Assembly: GCA_958448165.1 (NCBI GenBank) | Contig: CAUDCW010000005.1 | Location: 1-64,000, forward strand | Source: an uncultured Oscillospiraceae bacterium | GTDB taxonomy: Bacteria; Bacillota; Clostridia; Oscillospirales; Acutalibacteraceae | Length of the DNA stretch: 64,000 bases | Direction of reading: 5' to 3' | Shown here: positions 1-7,437 of the stretch, in pieces | Numbering within the stretch: the stretch's first letter is position 1 | Layout of the letters: each line of letters begins with the position of its first letter | The notes under the pieces: generated by a model | The model's input: the letters and a program-made list of their open reading frames with translations, nothing else | Databases searched by the model: none | Told to the model about the DNA's origin: nothing | Made by a program: the position numbers and the translations under genes

Positions 1-29
1 GAGCGACGGTTTTGTTACCTCGCTCTTTT
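1..29 (+). terminator. Terminator of an upstream gene at the left edge
   Basis: GAGCGA (1-6) pairs with TCGCTC (20-25), with an inner GGT/ACC pairing, and TTTT follows at once. It would close a gene lying left of the window and insulate the peptide cluster. The 5' side may be cut by the window edge. Confidence 0.55.
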
Positions 30-83
30 GTAACACATCAATTGTAATCCTACAACATGACACTATCAATTCGGTACATACGC

Positions 84-112
84 TTGACATTTGCGCACAG
101 ATATGCTATAAT
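84..112 (+). promoter_or_regulatory. Consensus sigma-70 promoter of the peptide cluster
   Basis: TTGACA (84-89) and TATAAT (107-112) are separated by exactly 17 bp, a perfect vegetative-type promoter. The predicted start lies about 70 nt upstream of the peptide gene, whose AGGAGGT ribosome site is at 176-182. No other strong promoter was seen before the downstream enzymes, so they are probably read from here. Confidence 0.85.
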
Positions 113-187
113 ATTTGTAAAATTAGTAGAATATCCATCTACTTATCGCATATTTTTATATCATTCTACATATCCAGGAGGTACATT

Positions 188-391
188 ATGGAAAATACGA
201 AAAAATCGGGAAATCTGCTTTTTGAAGAGATTGAAGAAGAAACCCTTTTAGAGAATTCTGCTGGATGCAAGACCAATGGTCGTTCTACTTGTTGTACAAC
301 CTACTGTACAGATCATGGTCCGAATTGCAAGGTTCAAGAGGATTCATGGGGAAAGTTTCTTGAAGAAAACGGTGGAGTTATTCAGTACTAA
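188..391 (+). CDS. Putative RiPP precursor peptide, Cys-rich, C-terminal Gly-Gly
   Basis: A 67-residue peptide with a near-ideal ribosome site (AGGAGGT, 5 nt from ATG). The N-terminal part (about 1-26) is acidic and probably helical, with motif LLFEEIEEETLLEN and then SAG, which is leader-like. The rest has five Cys (27, 35, 36, 40, 47) in a Thr/Cys-rich stretch, and ends in LEEN, Gly62-Gly63 and a four-residue VIQY tail. It is the first gene of the operon and is followed by an attenuator, as is usual for peptides needed in excess over their enzymes. Both adenylating enzymes downstream carry peptide-recognition domains, so this is their likely substrate. I recognise no known peptide family. 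The precursor role is inferred from size, composition and context; the product structure is unknown. Confidence 0.75.
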   Translation: MENTKKSGNLLFEEIEEETLLENSAGCKTNGRSTCCTTYCTDHGPNCKVQEDSWGKFLEENGGVIQY

Positions 392-469
392 TCAACTAAC
401 CGGATAATAAAGTGAAGATGTGGGCATTCAATTATTCACGGTATTCACGAGAAAATTGAAATGATTGTT

Positions 470-508
470 AAGGTCATCTCGCTGTTTAATGGTGAGATGA
501 CCTTTTTT
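470..508 (+). terminator. Intrinsic terminator/attenuator between peptide and enzyme genes
   Basis: An 11-bp stem, AAGGTCATCTC (470-480) with GAGATGACCTT (494-504), runs into a T tract (503-508). It sits inside the operon, and the ribosome site of the next gene (GAGGG, 509-513) starts directly after it. Partial read-through would give much peptide mRNA and little enzyme mRNA. Confidence 0.85.
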
Positions 509-518
509 GAGGGCTAAA

Positions 519-989
519 ATGCAAATTAAAAAAGTGTGCTTGGAAATCAAGAGTGAACTTACAACTGTTGGACCAGAATGTATATCTAATGCTTTGGATG
601 CGCAAGAGTTTATATACAATACAATTGGTAAGAAGACAGTTGAATGCTTTGAAGTCATATTTATGGATTTCGATTATACTCCAATCAACTATAGTGTGAT
701 TGGAATCGGAGATGACTCAAAGACCAATATTGATATTGCGGAGATATTTAAAATCGCTTTGCTTTCAAATGCAAAGCATATTCTTGTGGCACATAATCAC
801 CTCGGATGCTCGGTCATTCCTTCAGAGAGTGATATTAAAACAACAAGAGAAATTGGATATATTGGAAAAATATTGAACATTGAATTGATTGACTCTGTAA
901 TCATTAACTCAAAGAACCAATATTTTTCAATCAGAAAACATGAATTGGAGAAAGCGGAAAATGCTGTGGAATCGAATTTACAAGATTAA
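519..989 (+). CDS. RadC-like JAB/JAMM metalloprotease domain protein
   Basis: About 156 residues, a stand-alone RadC-like JAB domain lacking RadC's N-terminal helix-hairpin-helix part. The zinc motif is visible: a Glu in AEIFK, then HNH in LVAHNHLGCS, then SESD. The usual RadC 'HPSG' has become 'HLGC', but the metal ligands (His, His, Asp) and the Glu are kept. The ATG at 519 has GAGGG 5 nt upstream; a TTG at 507 lies in the terminator T tract and is less likely. It overlaps the next gene. Paired with E1-like enzymes, JAB proteases typically trim or remove ubiquitin-like or sulfur-carrier tails, so here it may trim the peptide's C-terminus or leader. That role is inferred. Confidence 0.8.
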   Translation: MQIKKVCLEIKSELTTVGPECISNALDAQEFIYNTIGKKTVECFEVIFMDFDYTPINYSVIGIGDDSKTNIDIAEIFKIALLSNAKHILVAHNHLGCSVIPSESDIKTTREIGYIGKILNIELIDSVIINSKNQYFSIRKHELEKAENAVESNLQD

Positions 990-2067
990 AAACTCTATAG
1001 ATGTGTATCTTGTTGATGAAGAATATATGTTATTCTATTTTATGAACACCCGCGCTCGAAAGCGCTTCCGTGTTAATGAAACTGTAATTAAGCTGATTGA
1101 AGAAATTGACGGTGAACGTACTGCCGAAGAACTATATAATGATTTTAGTAAGAACCACACTATTTCAAGAGAAGAATTCGAGCATTTCTTTGATAAGATG
1201 ATAGATGCCAAAGTGATTATTGAAAAGCTAGAAAACCATGTTTTGGATGATGCGGATATCAATAGATACGACCGTCAAATCAGTTATTTCTCCGAATTCC
1301 TTGAAAGTGAACTTGAAGCTGAAAAAGCCCAGCTCAAGCTAAAAGAATCGTCAATAGGCATCATTGGTTGCGGAGCGGTTGGCGGAGATATAGCTATTCA
1401 GCTTGCAATGGCAGGGGTTGAATCATTCGTTTTAATGGATTTTGATACAGTCGAAGAAGGTGATTGTGCAAGACATATGTATTATGATCGCGCAGATATC
1501 GGACGTAAGAAGGTCGAAGTGTTGAGCGACAAGTTAAAAGCAATTAACGGTAATATAAAGACTTATATTTCGTATGCTGTCTATACTCCAGATACCAATA
1601 TGGATGCTTTTCTTGATATGAGTTCTTTTGTTGTATGTACTGCTGATGAGCCTTATCTTGGATATACTGCAAATCTTACTTCTCAATTATGCGTTCCTCG
1701 AAATATAAATCATTACATAGCCGGCGGCTTTGATGCTCATCTTGCAAGTACCGGAGAATTAGTCATTCCTTATGTTACTCCCTGCGCTGCCTGTTATGCA
1801 ACATACTTTGAGCATAAGCTAAAGGATTGGAAACCTGAGAAACACCCAGTCGTGAAAAGAGCGAACGAAATTGGTGGCTTATCATCGATGTCGCTATTTG
1901 CATCATCATTTGCCTGTGTTGAGATTATCAAGTGTATTTGTGGATTAGTCGATATTAGAGAAAAATATAAGAAAAGAGCTGAATTTCTCTTTGACGGAAT
2001 GGAATTGGTTTATCTTGATCCAGAGCGAAATCCAAATTGTATCGTGTGCGGAGGGAAGGAAGCGTGA
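961..2067 (+). CDS. E1/ThiF-like adenylating enzyme with PqqD-like domain (paralog A)
   Basis: About 368 residues. Residues ~14-85 resemble the PqqD-like winged-helix peptide-recognition element (RRE). A Rossmann E1 domain follows with GIIGCGAVGGD (~132) and DFDTVEEGD. Four Cys in two pairs (PCAAC ~273, CIVC near the C-terminus) match the structural zinc site of ThiF/MoeB proteins. Family members adenylate a C-terminal carboxylate with ATP. Where canonical enzymes have the arginine-finger motif NLxRQ, this one reads DCARHM, so its own active site may be impaired. ATG 961 has GGAG 10 nt upstream; ATG 940 lacks a ribosome site. It overlaps the JAB gene and is coupled to paralog B. Confidence 0.85.
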   Translation: MLWNRIYKIKNSIDVYLVDEEYMLFYFMNTRARKRFRVNETVIKLIEEIDGERTAEELYNDFSKNHTISREEFEHFFDKMIDAKVIIEKLENHVLDDADINRYDRQISYFSEFLESELEAEKAQLKLKESSIGIIGCGAVGGDIAIQLAMAGVESFVLMDFDTVEEGDCARHMYYDRADIGRKKVEVLSDKLKAINGNIKTYISYAVYTPDTNMDAFLDMSSFVVCTADEPYLGYTANLTSQLCVPRNINHYIAGGFDAHLASTGELVIPYVTPCAACYATYFEHKLKDWKPEKHPVVKRANEIGGLSSMSLFASSFACVEIIKCICGLVDIREKYKKRAEFLFDGMELVYLDPERNPNCIVCGGKEA

Positions 2068-3140
2068 ACTATAAATTGAGGTCAAGTGTATCCGTGGTAG
2101 ATCTTGGCAATAATGTCTTAGAGTTGTTTAAAACCAATACACGGAAAGCAATACGCCTGAGAACACAGGATCAGACAATAGAACAGCTTATACTTAACAT
2201 GGATGGTCAAACCCCCGTTGAAGAATTGGGGGAAAGAGTGGGTGTGGATGTCACCACCAAAGAATTCTCTGACCTGATCTCATACTTGAAAAGTAAAGCA
2301 ATTATAGCAAACGACCAGTTCGTTGTAAAGCGTAGTGATTATTTCCAATATAGAAGAGTGATTCATTTTATTGAAGACTATTCTGTTTCAGATGAATCGT
2401 TGCTTGAAATGTGGGAGAATATTCGGAATGCAACAGTTGTCATTATCGGCTTGGGTGCAGTAGGAACATGGACTGCGGTAAATTTGGTTCAAAGCGGTGT
2501 TAAGAATTTTATTTTTATAGACAATGATATAGTTGACATAACAAACCTGCATCGTCAGTTCGGATATACAGAACATGATATTGGTAAGAAAAAGACAAGT
2601 GTTCTTGCCGAAAGATTAAAGCAGATCGAACCACAAGTAGAAATAAAGGAAATAAACGCTTTCTTAGACGTTTCGACACTTGAGTTGCTGGATGATAAGG
2701 TTGATCTTATTATAAATTGCGCAGATAAGCCGACTGTAGATCAAACCTCAGAATGGGTTGGGTTTTATTGTATGAAAAAGGCAATACCCCATATAGTAGG
2801 CGGTGGCTATAATCTACATATATCGCTTGTTGGTCAAACCATAATTCCTTATGAAACCGCCTGCTATAATTGTTTTGATATGCAACTCAAGGAGATAAAT
2901 GATATCGAAGGTACGAATATCAAGCGACTTAATACTAAAAACCGTAAAATCGGAAGTTTTGGACCAATGTGTTCAATCGTTGCCTCGTTTATTGGAATGG
3001 AAGCAATCAAAGTGTTGAGTAAGCATATTATGCCAGATAACATAAACAGGCGCGGTAACTTCGATATATACGATATGACATTGGAATACAAACAGTTTGA
3101 GAAAATGCCAGATTGTTCGTGGTGTGGAGAAAGCAAATGA
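2064..3140 (+). CDS. E1/ThiF-like adenylating enzyme with PqqD-like domain (paralog B)
   Basis: About 358 residues from a GTG start with GGAGGG 8 nt upstream; GTG overlaps the previous stop as GTGA. It has the same layout as paralog A: PqqD-like N-terminus (~8-80), Rossmann domain with GLGAVGTW (~127), and zinc pairs CYNC (~266) and CSWC (~350). Unlike A it keeps the canonical Arg-finger stretch TNLHRQ followed by DIGKKK, and INCADKPT for the nucleotide/Mg site, so it is the better candidate for catalysis. The two may act as a heterodimer, as split eukaryotic E1s do, or may modify different positions. MccB and PaaA are the closest functional types I know among peptide-modifying E1 enzymes. 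Confidence 0.85.
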   Translation: MNYKLRSSVSVVDLGNNVLELFKTNTRKAIRLRTQDQTIEQLILNMDGQTPVEELGERVGVDVTTKEFSDLISYLKSKAIIANDQFVVKRSDYFQYRRVIHFIEDYSVSDESLLEMWENIRNATVVIIGLGAVGTWTAVNLVQSGVKNFIFIDNDIVDITNLHRQFGYTEHDIGKKKTSVLAERLKQIEPQVEIKEINAFLDVSTLELLDDKVDLIINCADKPTVDQTSEWVGFYCMKKAIPHIVGGGYNLHISLVGQTIIPYETACYNCFDMQLKEINDIEGTNIKRLNTKNRKIGSFGPMCSIVASFIGMEAIKVLSKHIMPDNINRRGNFDIYDMTLEYKQFEKMPDCSWCGESK

Positions 3141-5452
3141 AAAGTATTAAAGTAGTAAATGCACGAGAGAACAACTTAAAGAATATAACTGTATCCTTTC
3201 CTTATTATCAATTAACTGTTGTATCAGGTTGCTCAGGTTCAGGGAAGTCCTCGCTGGTTTATGATACTATTTTTGCAGAAAGCCAGCGGCAACTCTATGA
3301 AAACTTTATTGATAATACTTTTGGATTGAAAATGATGAAAAGACCTGATGTAGACAGCATAGAAAAGTTATGTCCAGCTGTAAGTGTGGCTCAGAATTCA
3401 TATAATTTCAATCCTAATTCTACAGTTGGAACATATACTGACTTATCAGATGAATTGAGATCATTTTTCTCATTTATAGTCAATCAGGAAAACGGAACCG
3501 CCTTTAAGCCGAGGGACTTTTCTTTTAGCCAGAGTAAATATCTTTGTAAAAAATGTGGCGGCACAGGTCGTATATGGAAATTATCTATAGATAAAATCAT
3601 TCCCGATCCAACTCAAACACTTCGGAGTGGAGGTATACTGTATTTCAGTGGGACACAGGCTTCATATGAGATGCGCCGACTTGCACAAATCTGTGAACGT
3701 CATGGTATTAATATGGATACAAGAATATGCGATCTGTCCGCCGATCAATACGATATTTTGATCAAATATGGCGACAATGAAAAGTATATAGTTAAATATG
3801 AACGAGGTGCAAAAAAGAACTGCCAAAAAACGGGATTTTTTCATGGCGTTTTGCCTGAACTTGGTGAAGAGTATAAGCGAATTAAAACACCCATGATTTT
3901 CCAGCAGTTAGTTCGATACATGGACGAGTTCTCTTGTGATTTATGTGATGGTATGAAATTAGGAAGAGATATTCTCGACTACAGGATATGCGGTTATAAT
4001 ATTAGCGAAGCCGAGAATCTTGAGATCGGTGACTTAAAACAATGGTGTGAACAGCTATCAAAAAAATATTCTAAAAAAAGTGCAAAGGGCTTGGAAAGTA
4101 CTATAAAACACTTTATAGAGGAAATCAGTTCTATTAGCTCCTTAAACCTCGATTATCTAACGCTTTCAAGACCAATTCCATCACTCTCAGGAGGCGAATT
4201 TCAGCGTTTAAGGCTTGCAAAGCAGTTATGCGGTTCTATGGTCGAGGTGCTTTATATTTTGGATGAGCCGTGTAAGGGGCTGCATTTTCTGGATATAGAT
4301 AAAATTATTGATATTTCACGAAAACTTGTAGATAAGGGTAATACAGTAATTGCCATTGAGCATAATAAGCAGTATATTTCTGCAGCAGATAATATTGTGT
4401 TAATTGGTCCAGGAAGCGGACCAGCAGGAGGAGAAATTGTTCAATCAGAGCCCCAAGGTGATGTACCTATCGACAAACATAGCGTGAGACATCCGTCCGA
4501 TGCAATGACTTTTAATGGAATTAACGCTAATACTATAAACAATCAAGATTGCTTGATTCCTTTAGGTGCTATTACGTTTATTACAGGTGTCTCCGGCTCT
4601 GGTAAATCCACGTTAGCTGAAGATGTTATATTCAGCTCATTATCAAGAAAGCAGCCTGTACATTGTAAGCGTATTTCTGCACCGCGCTCTTACAAGGTTC
4701 ACTTTGTTGATCAGCAGCCTATCGGAAAGACATCTCGTTCATCTGTGATATCTTATCTTAAAATATCTAATGAAATAAGAAAAATATTTGCCGATATTCC
4801 GCCTAAGAAAGCGAAAATAACCCCAAGTCATTTCAGCACAAACTGTTCAGGCGGACGATGTGAAAAGTGTTCCGGAAGCGGTATAATATCTTTGGATTCA
4901 AAGGTTATGCCGGATGCCTACATAAAATGTGATGAATGTAATGGAAAGCGTTTCAAACCTGAAATACTTGAAATCAAATATAAGGGTTACTCTATCTTTG
5001 ATGTGCTTGAAATGAACGTAACAAATGCGATTCAGGTATTTGATGATAGTCCTAAGATTAAAGCGATGCTACAGTGTATGATAGATATAGGTATTGGCTA
5101 CTTAAAGTTAGGACAATTATCTATGAGCTTATCAGGAGGAGAAGCTCAGCGAATTAAACTCGCTAAAGTTCTCGGTGAAGAAACGCATAAAAATAGCATT
5201 ATTATTTTAGATGAGCCGACATCAGGATTAGGTAGCAATGATATACATAAGATAGGAACCGTTATAGAACGATTGGCTGATCAGGGAAACACAATAATCA
5301 TTATAGACCATAATGTAGAGTTTATAAATGCTCACTGTGACTATTGTATTGATTTTGGTGTTTTAGGCGGAAAAAATGGCGGCAAAATAGTGGATCAAGG
5401 TTTCTTCGATGATATTGTGTCTCGAAAAAAAGCATCTATATTTTCCCGATAA
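3137..5452 (+). CDS. Short UvrA-like double ABC ATPase (putative self-resistance)
   Basis: About 771 residues, shorter than UvrA (~940). Two ABC ATPase halves are clear: Walker A SGCSGSGKSS (~30) with signature LSGGEFQRLRLAK (~349), and Walker A GVSGSGKST (~484) with LSGGEAQRIKLAK (~664). UvrA-type zinc motifs are present (CKKCGGTG; CEKCSGSG with CDECNGKRF). ATG overlaps the previous stop as ATGA, with GGAG upstream, so it is coupled to the E1 genes; an upstream in-frame TTG (3113) is rejected. Short UvrA-like proteins next to biosynthetic genes, such as DrrC, protect producers from DNA-binding products. By analogy it may be the immunity protein, hinting that the product targets DNA. It is not the housekeeping uvrA. 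Confidence 0.85.
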   Translation: MKSIKVVNARENNLKNITVSFPYYQLTVVSGCSGSGKSSLVYDTIFAESQRQLYENFIDNTFGLKMMKRPDVDSIEKLCPAVSVAQNSYNFNPNSTVGTYTDLSDELRSFFSFIVNQENGTAFKPRDFSFSQSKYLCKKCGGTGRIWKLSIDKIIPDPTQTLRSGGILYFSGTQASYEMRRLAQICERHGINMDTRICDLSADQYDILIKYGDNEKYIVKYERGAKKNCQKTGFFHGVLPELGEEYKRIKTPMIFQQLVRYMDEFSCDLCDGMKLGRDILDYRICGYNISEAENLEIGDLKQWCEQLSKKYSKKSAKGLESTIKHFIEEISSISSLNLDYLTLSRPIPSLSGGEFQRLRLAKQLCGSMVEVLYILDEPCKGLHFLDIDKIIDISRKLVDKGNTVIAIEHNKQYISAADNIVLIGPGSGPAGGEIVQSEPQGDVPIDKHSVRHPSDAMTFNGINANTINNQDCLIPLGAITFITGVSGSGKSTLAEDVIFSSLSRKQPVHCKRISAPRSYKVHFVDQQPIGKTSRSSVISYLKISNEIRKIFADIPPKKAKITPSHFSTNCSGGRCEKCSGSGIISLDSKVMPDAYIKCDECNGKRFKPEILEIKYKGYSIFDVLEMNVTNAIQVFDDSPKIKAMLQCMIDIGIGYLKLGQLSMSLSGGEAQRIKLAKVLGEETHKNSIIILDEPTSGLGSNDIHKIGTVIERLADQGNTIIIIDHNVEFINAHCDYCIDFGVLGGKNGGKIVDQGFFDDIVSRKKASIFSR

Positions 5453-5474
5453 CAACACGTCTTGACAATCATCA

Positions 5475-5561
5475 CTATTTTTGTAATCTTTTAAATGTGA
5501 AGAATCTGTATCGTTCATCTATGAATCCCAAAGAATCAGCGTAACGTAGCATCGATTTCAT
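5475..5561 (-). pseudogene. C-terminal coding remnant downstream of tnpV
   Basis: A 28-residue frame (contains LRYADSLGFIDERYRFF) ending at a TAG, directly downstream of tnpV on the same strand. Its amino-acid texture looks coding, but no ribosome site or full-length start is visible, so it is probably the tail of a deleted mobile-element gene. No family is recognised. Confidence 0.3.
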
Positions 5562-5575
5562 CAACTGGTGGTTAA

Positions 5576-5932
5576 TTATGTGTATATTATCTCTTGGTAA
5601 ACGATTTCTTCTGCACGATTACGAATGTTATTCATTCGAGATGCCCACAGCATCTGGTTATCTGCTTTGAGCTGTTCGGTTATGCCTTCCTTTTCAGTAA
5701 GTTGATTTACCAGCCGAAAGAACATATCCTCGGCTTGCTTATCAATATCAGCAAGATATTTGGTGAGTTTACAACTTGTTAGAAGATTCGTGTAAATAAT
5801 TGGGCGATGGCTTTTTAAGTATCGCAAATGCCGCTTACCCCAGATTCCGATTTCAACCTTTGGCTGTTCGGGCAATTTCAAATCGGGCAGCAAGTAATCT
5901 CCCTGCTGTGTGTATGTAATCTTTGTAGCCAT
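5576..5932 (-). CDS. tnpV: TnpV-like transposon-encoded protein
   Basis: 118 residues with a strong ribosome site (AGGAGGT). It resembles the TnpV proteins of clostridial mobilizable transposons (Tn4451/Tn5397 type) in its opening (LLPDLKLPEQ), the conserved core IGIWGKRHLRYLKSHR (~28-43) and a helical C-terminal half. The biochemical function of TnpV is not established. It lies 2 nt after the next gene on the same strand, forming a two-gene remnant at the left border of the accessory island. No large serine recombinase accompanies it here. Confidence 0.8.
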   Translation of the reverse strand: MATKITYTQQGDYLLPDLKLPEQPKVEIGIWGKRHLRYLKSHRPIIYTNLLTSCKLTKYLADIDKQAEDMFFRLVNQLTEKEGITEQLKADNQMLWASRMNNIRNRAEEIVYQEIIYT

Positions 5933-5934
5933 AA

Positions 5935-6114
5935 CTATACCTCCTTGACCTTGATTTTTTTGAATTTTGCTTTTGTGAGCTTGATCAACAGATCGTCAAT
6001 GATGTCGGTGTACTTGCCCTGCGTTATTAGAACATCCCTCAAATCAATCAAGCTGTTGATAACCGTGCGCCGTTCACCAGGCGTTAGATACAGGTGATAT
6101 TTTGGATTTCTCAT
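5935..6114 (-). CDS. Small conserved transposon-associated protein
   Basis: A 59-residue basic protein starting MRNPKYHLYL with a following ERRTVINSL helix, of a type commonly found before tnpV in clostridial transposons. ATG 6114 is chosen because GAGGAGG lies just upstream; the TTG two codons earlier is too close to it. It is followed after 2 nt by tnpV. Function unknown. Confidence 0.65.
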   Translation of the reverse strand: MRNPKYHLYLTPGERRTVINSLIDLRDVLITQGKYTDIIDDLLIKLTKAKFKKIKVKEV

Positions 6115-6149
6115 TGTCAATTCCTCCTCGACTGAAATTTTGTATTCAC

Positions 6150-6178
6150 ATTATAGGAAGAAATTGAATAAATCACAA
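6150..6178 (-). promoter_or_regulatory. Promoter of the tnpV pair
   Basis: On the minus strand, TTGTGA (6178-6173) and TATAAT (6155-6150) are spaced by 17 bp, about 35 nt before the small gene. Confidence 0.65.
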
Positions 6179-6257
6179 ATGTGCGAGCGAGAAAAGTGTG
6201 TAACTGCCGATAAAACCTAAATTTTACATAAGTCCGTTATGAACACTCGCACCACGA

Positions 6258-6300
6258 AAGAACCCTCTTTTGTCTACTAAGACAAGAGAGGGTTCTTCTT
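6258..6300 (+). terminator. Hairpin with T-rich tail, first of a matched pair
   Basis: Stem GAACCCTCTTTTGTC pairs with GACAAGAGAGGGTTC (one mismatch), followed by TTCTTT. It lies about 50 bp before the 6348 gene. The same template (CACGAAAGAA, CCCT, TGTCTAC, AGGGTTCTT) recurs at 6880-6926 on the other side of that gene, with a different stem interior. Confidence 0.6.
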
Positions 6301-6347
6301 TACAGCAACTATAAAATATTATAAAATAACATAAAGGCGGTGATGCT

Positions 6348-6827
6348 ATGAAATATATTTCTGTGAACAGTCTTTCTGATTTTGAGTTTCATGACGCAGA
6401 ATTTGCTTTTGATTCTTTCGTCAATAATCAACTTACTATTATAGCATACTATTTAAATATTCATAAAAACACAGAGCAAAATCCGTTTGAAACCGATATG
6501 GAAATAGAGCGTGCTTGCATTACTTTTGAAGGAATTGACATTATTTCATACGAACCGGGCAGAGCGTGGCAAAAGGATGAAAGCGGAAGGTTTTATTCCA
6601 ATGAGCCGCAGGTTATTTTTTCTGATGATGAAGCCCATTGCCGTTTTATGGAACAATTAAAAACCGGGATTACTGTTTTTGACCTTGATATAAAAGAGAG
6701 AAAGATATACTTTATTGACGCAATGGAGGTAGATCCGTTTTTCACGGTTTGCTTCACATTTGAAAGGGTTGTCATAGCATGGGACAGTTATAAAAAAGAA
6801 GCATGGTATACGTCACGAAACGGTTAA
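6348..6827 (+). CDS. Hypothetical protein between matched hairpins
   Basis: 159 residues, acidic, with no signal peptide or membrane segment. It has a good ribosome site (AAGGCGG, ATG 6348). No recognised family; the repeated beta-strand-like stretches (FEFHDAEF, IDIISYEPG, VFDLDIKERKIYF) resemble small soluble immunity-type proteins, but that is only an impression. It is isolated, with a hairpin on each side, between the transposon remnant and the restriction operon. Confidence 0.6.
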   Translation: MKYISVNSLSDFEFHDAEFAFDSFVNNQLTIIAYYLNIHKNTEQNPFETDMEIERACITFEGIDIISYEPGRAWQKDESGRFYSNEPQVIFSDDEAHCRFMEQLKTGITVFDLDIKERKIYFIDAMEVDPFFTVCFTFERVVIAWDSYKKEAWYTSRNG

Positions 6828-6879
6828 CACTACTTTTACTTACTCTTACCTCAATTCTGCTCCGTTTGGTTACTCTTTG

Positions 6880-6926
6880 GCACGAAAGAAACCCTAAATG
6901 TCTACCAGGCATTTAGGGTTCTTTTT
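6880..6926 (+). terminator. Terminator, second of a matched pair, and start of a gene-poor gap
   Basis: AACCCTAAATG (6890-6900) pairs with CATTTAGGGTT (6910-6920), followed by CTTTTT, ending the 6348 gene. It opens a 610-bp gap (6828-7437) without a convincing gene. The gap holds this hairpin, another at 7011-7051, two short tRNA T-arm-like strings (7147-7166 and 7211-7227), two palindromes and the restriction promoter. Confidence 0.75.
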
Positions 6927-7010
6927 ATGCAAAAATTGTGGTACTTTATGCATTTCCCGCCTAAAAAGCGCCAAAACGGACAAAAATCAAGCTAAAAACA
7001 GCAATATTAC

Positions 7011-7051
7011 GCGCCGGAGCACCATTTTTAAGGTGTTCCGGCGCTATTTTT
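7011..7051 (+). terminator. Strong intrinsic terminator hairpin
   Basis: GCGCCGGAGCACC (7011-7023) pairs with GGTGTTCCGGCGC (7032-7044) with one G-T wobble, followed by TATTTTTA. No intact gene precedes it, so it may be left from a deleted gene. Confidence 0.65.
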
Positions 7052-7244
7052 ATGCCTTTACGCTCCGTTATGCCAGTCTTAGCTGCCTTTCGAACCTCCG
7101 TACTTTCCGCGTTTCTTTGCTCAGCAAAGAAGTTGGCAAAACAGCACCCGACGGGATTCGAATACTTTTAGTTACCCTTTGCCACAACAAAAAGTCATGC
7201 AGCCGATATAGAGCGTGGATTCGAACCCAATAATATTAGATACA

Positions 7245-7385
7245 ATCGCAAGTATATGCGATACGGGAATTATCGACAGAAAAAGCACTAATTTTGTTCA
7301 AATCCCTTATCCCGAAAGGGTTGTTAGATAATATCGCAACAAATTGCGAGAATATCTTGAATATTTCGACGATATGTGCTATACT
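7245..7385 (+). promoter_or_regulatory. Promoter and palindromic operator candidates of the R-M operon
   Basis: TTGAAT (7357-7362) and TATACT (7380-7385) are 17 bp apart. Two related palindromes lie upstream: ATCGCA-6-TGCGAT (7245-7262) and TCGCAA-4-TTGCGA (7334-7349), the latter ending 7 bp before the -35. They are plausible sites for the small HTH protein encoded next. Binding is inferred. Confidence 0.65.
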
Positions 7386-7437
7386 GTACATTGTAATATT
7401 GTAAGCATTTTGCTATCAATTTATAGGAGGCAGAAAG

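Noticed and set aside
188..391. Classical lanthipeptide precursor
   Set aside because: The Cys/Thr-rich core is suggestive, but no LanB, LanC, LanM or LanKC gene is in the cluster. A synthetase left of the window cannot be fully excluded.
7147..7227. Strings resembling tRNA T-arms (GGGATTCGAA, GGATTCGAACCC)
   Set aside because: Neither has a pairable T stem, and no acceptor, D or anticodon arms could be assembled around them. At best they are decayed att or tRNA fragments.
6898..7233. 111-codon ORF on the plus strand in the gap before the R-M operon
   Set aside because: It starts inside one terminator, crosses the hairpin at 7011-7051 and has no ribosome site or coding-like composition.
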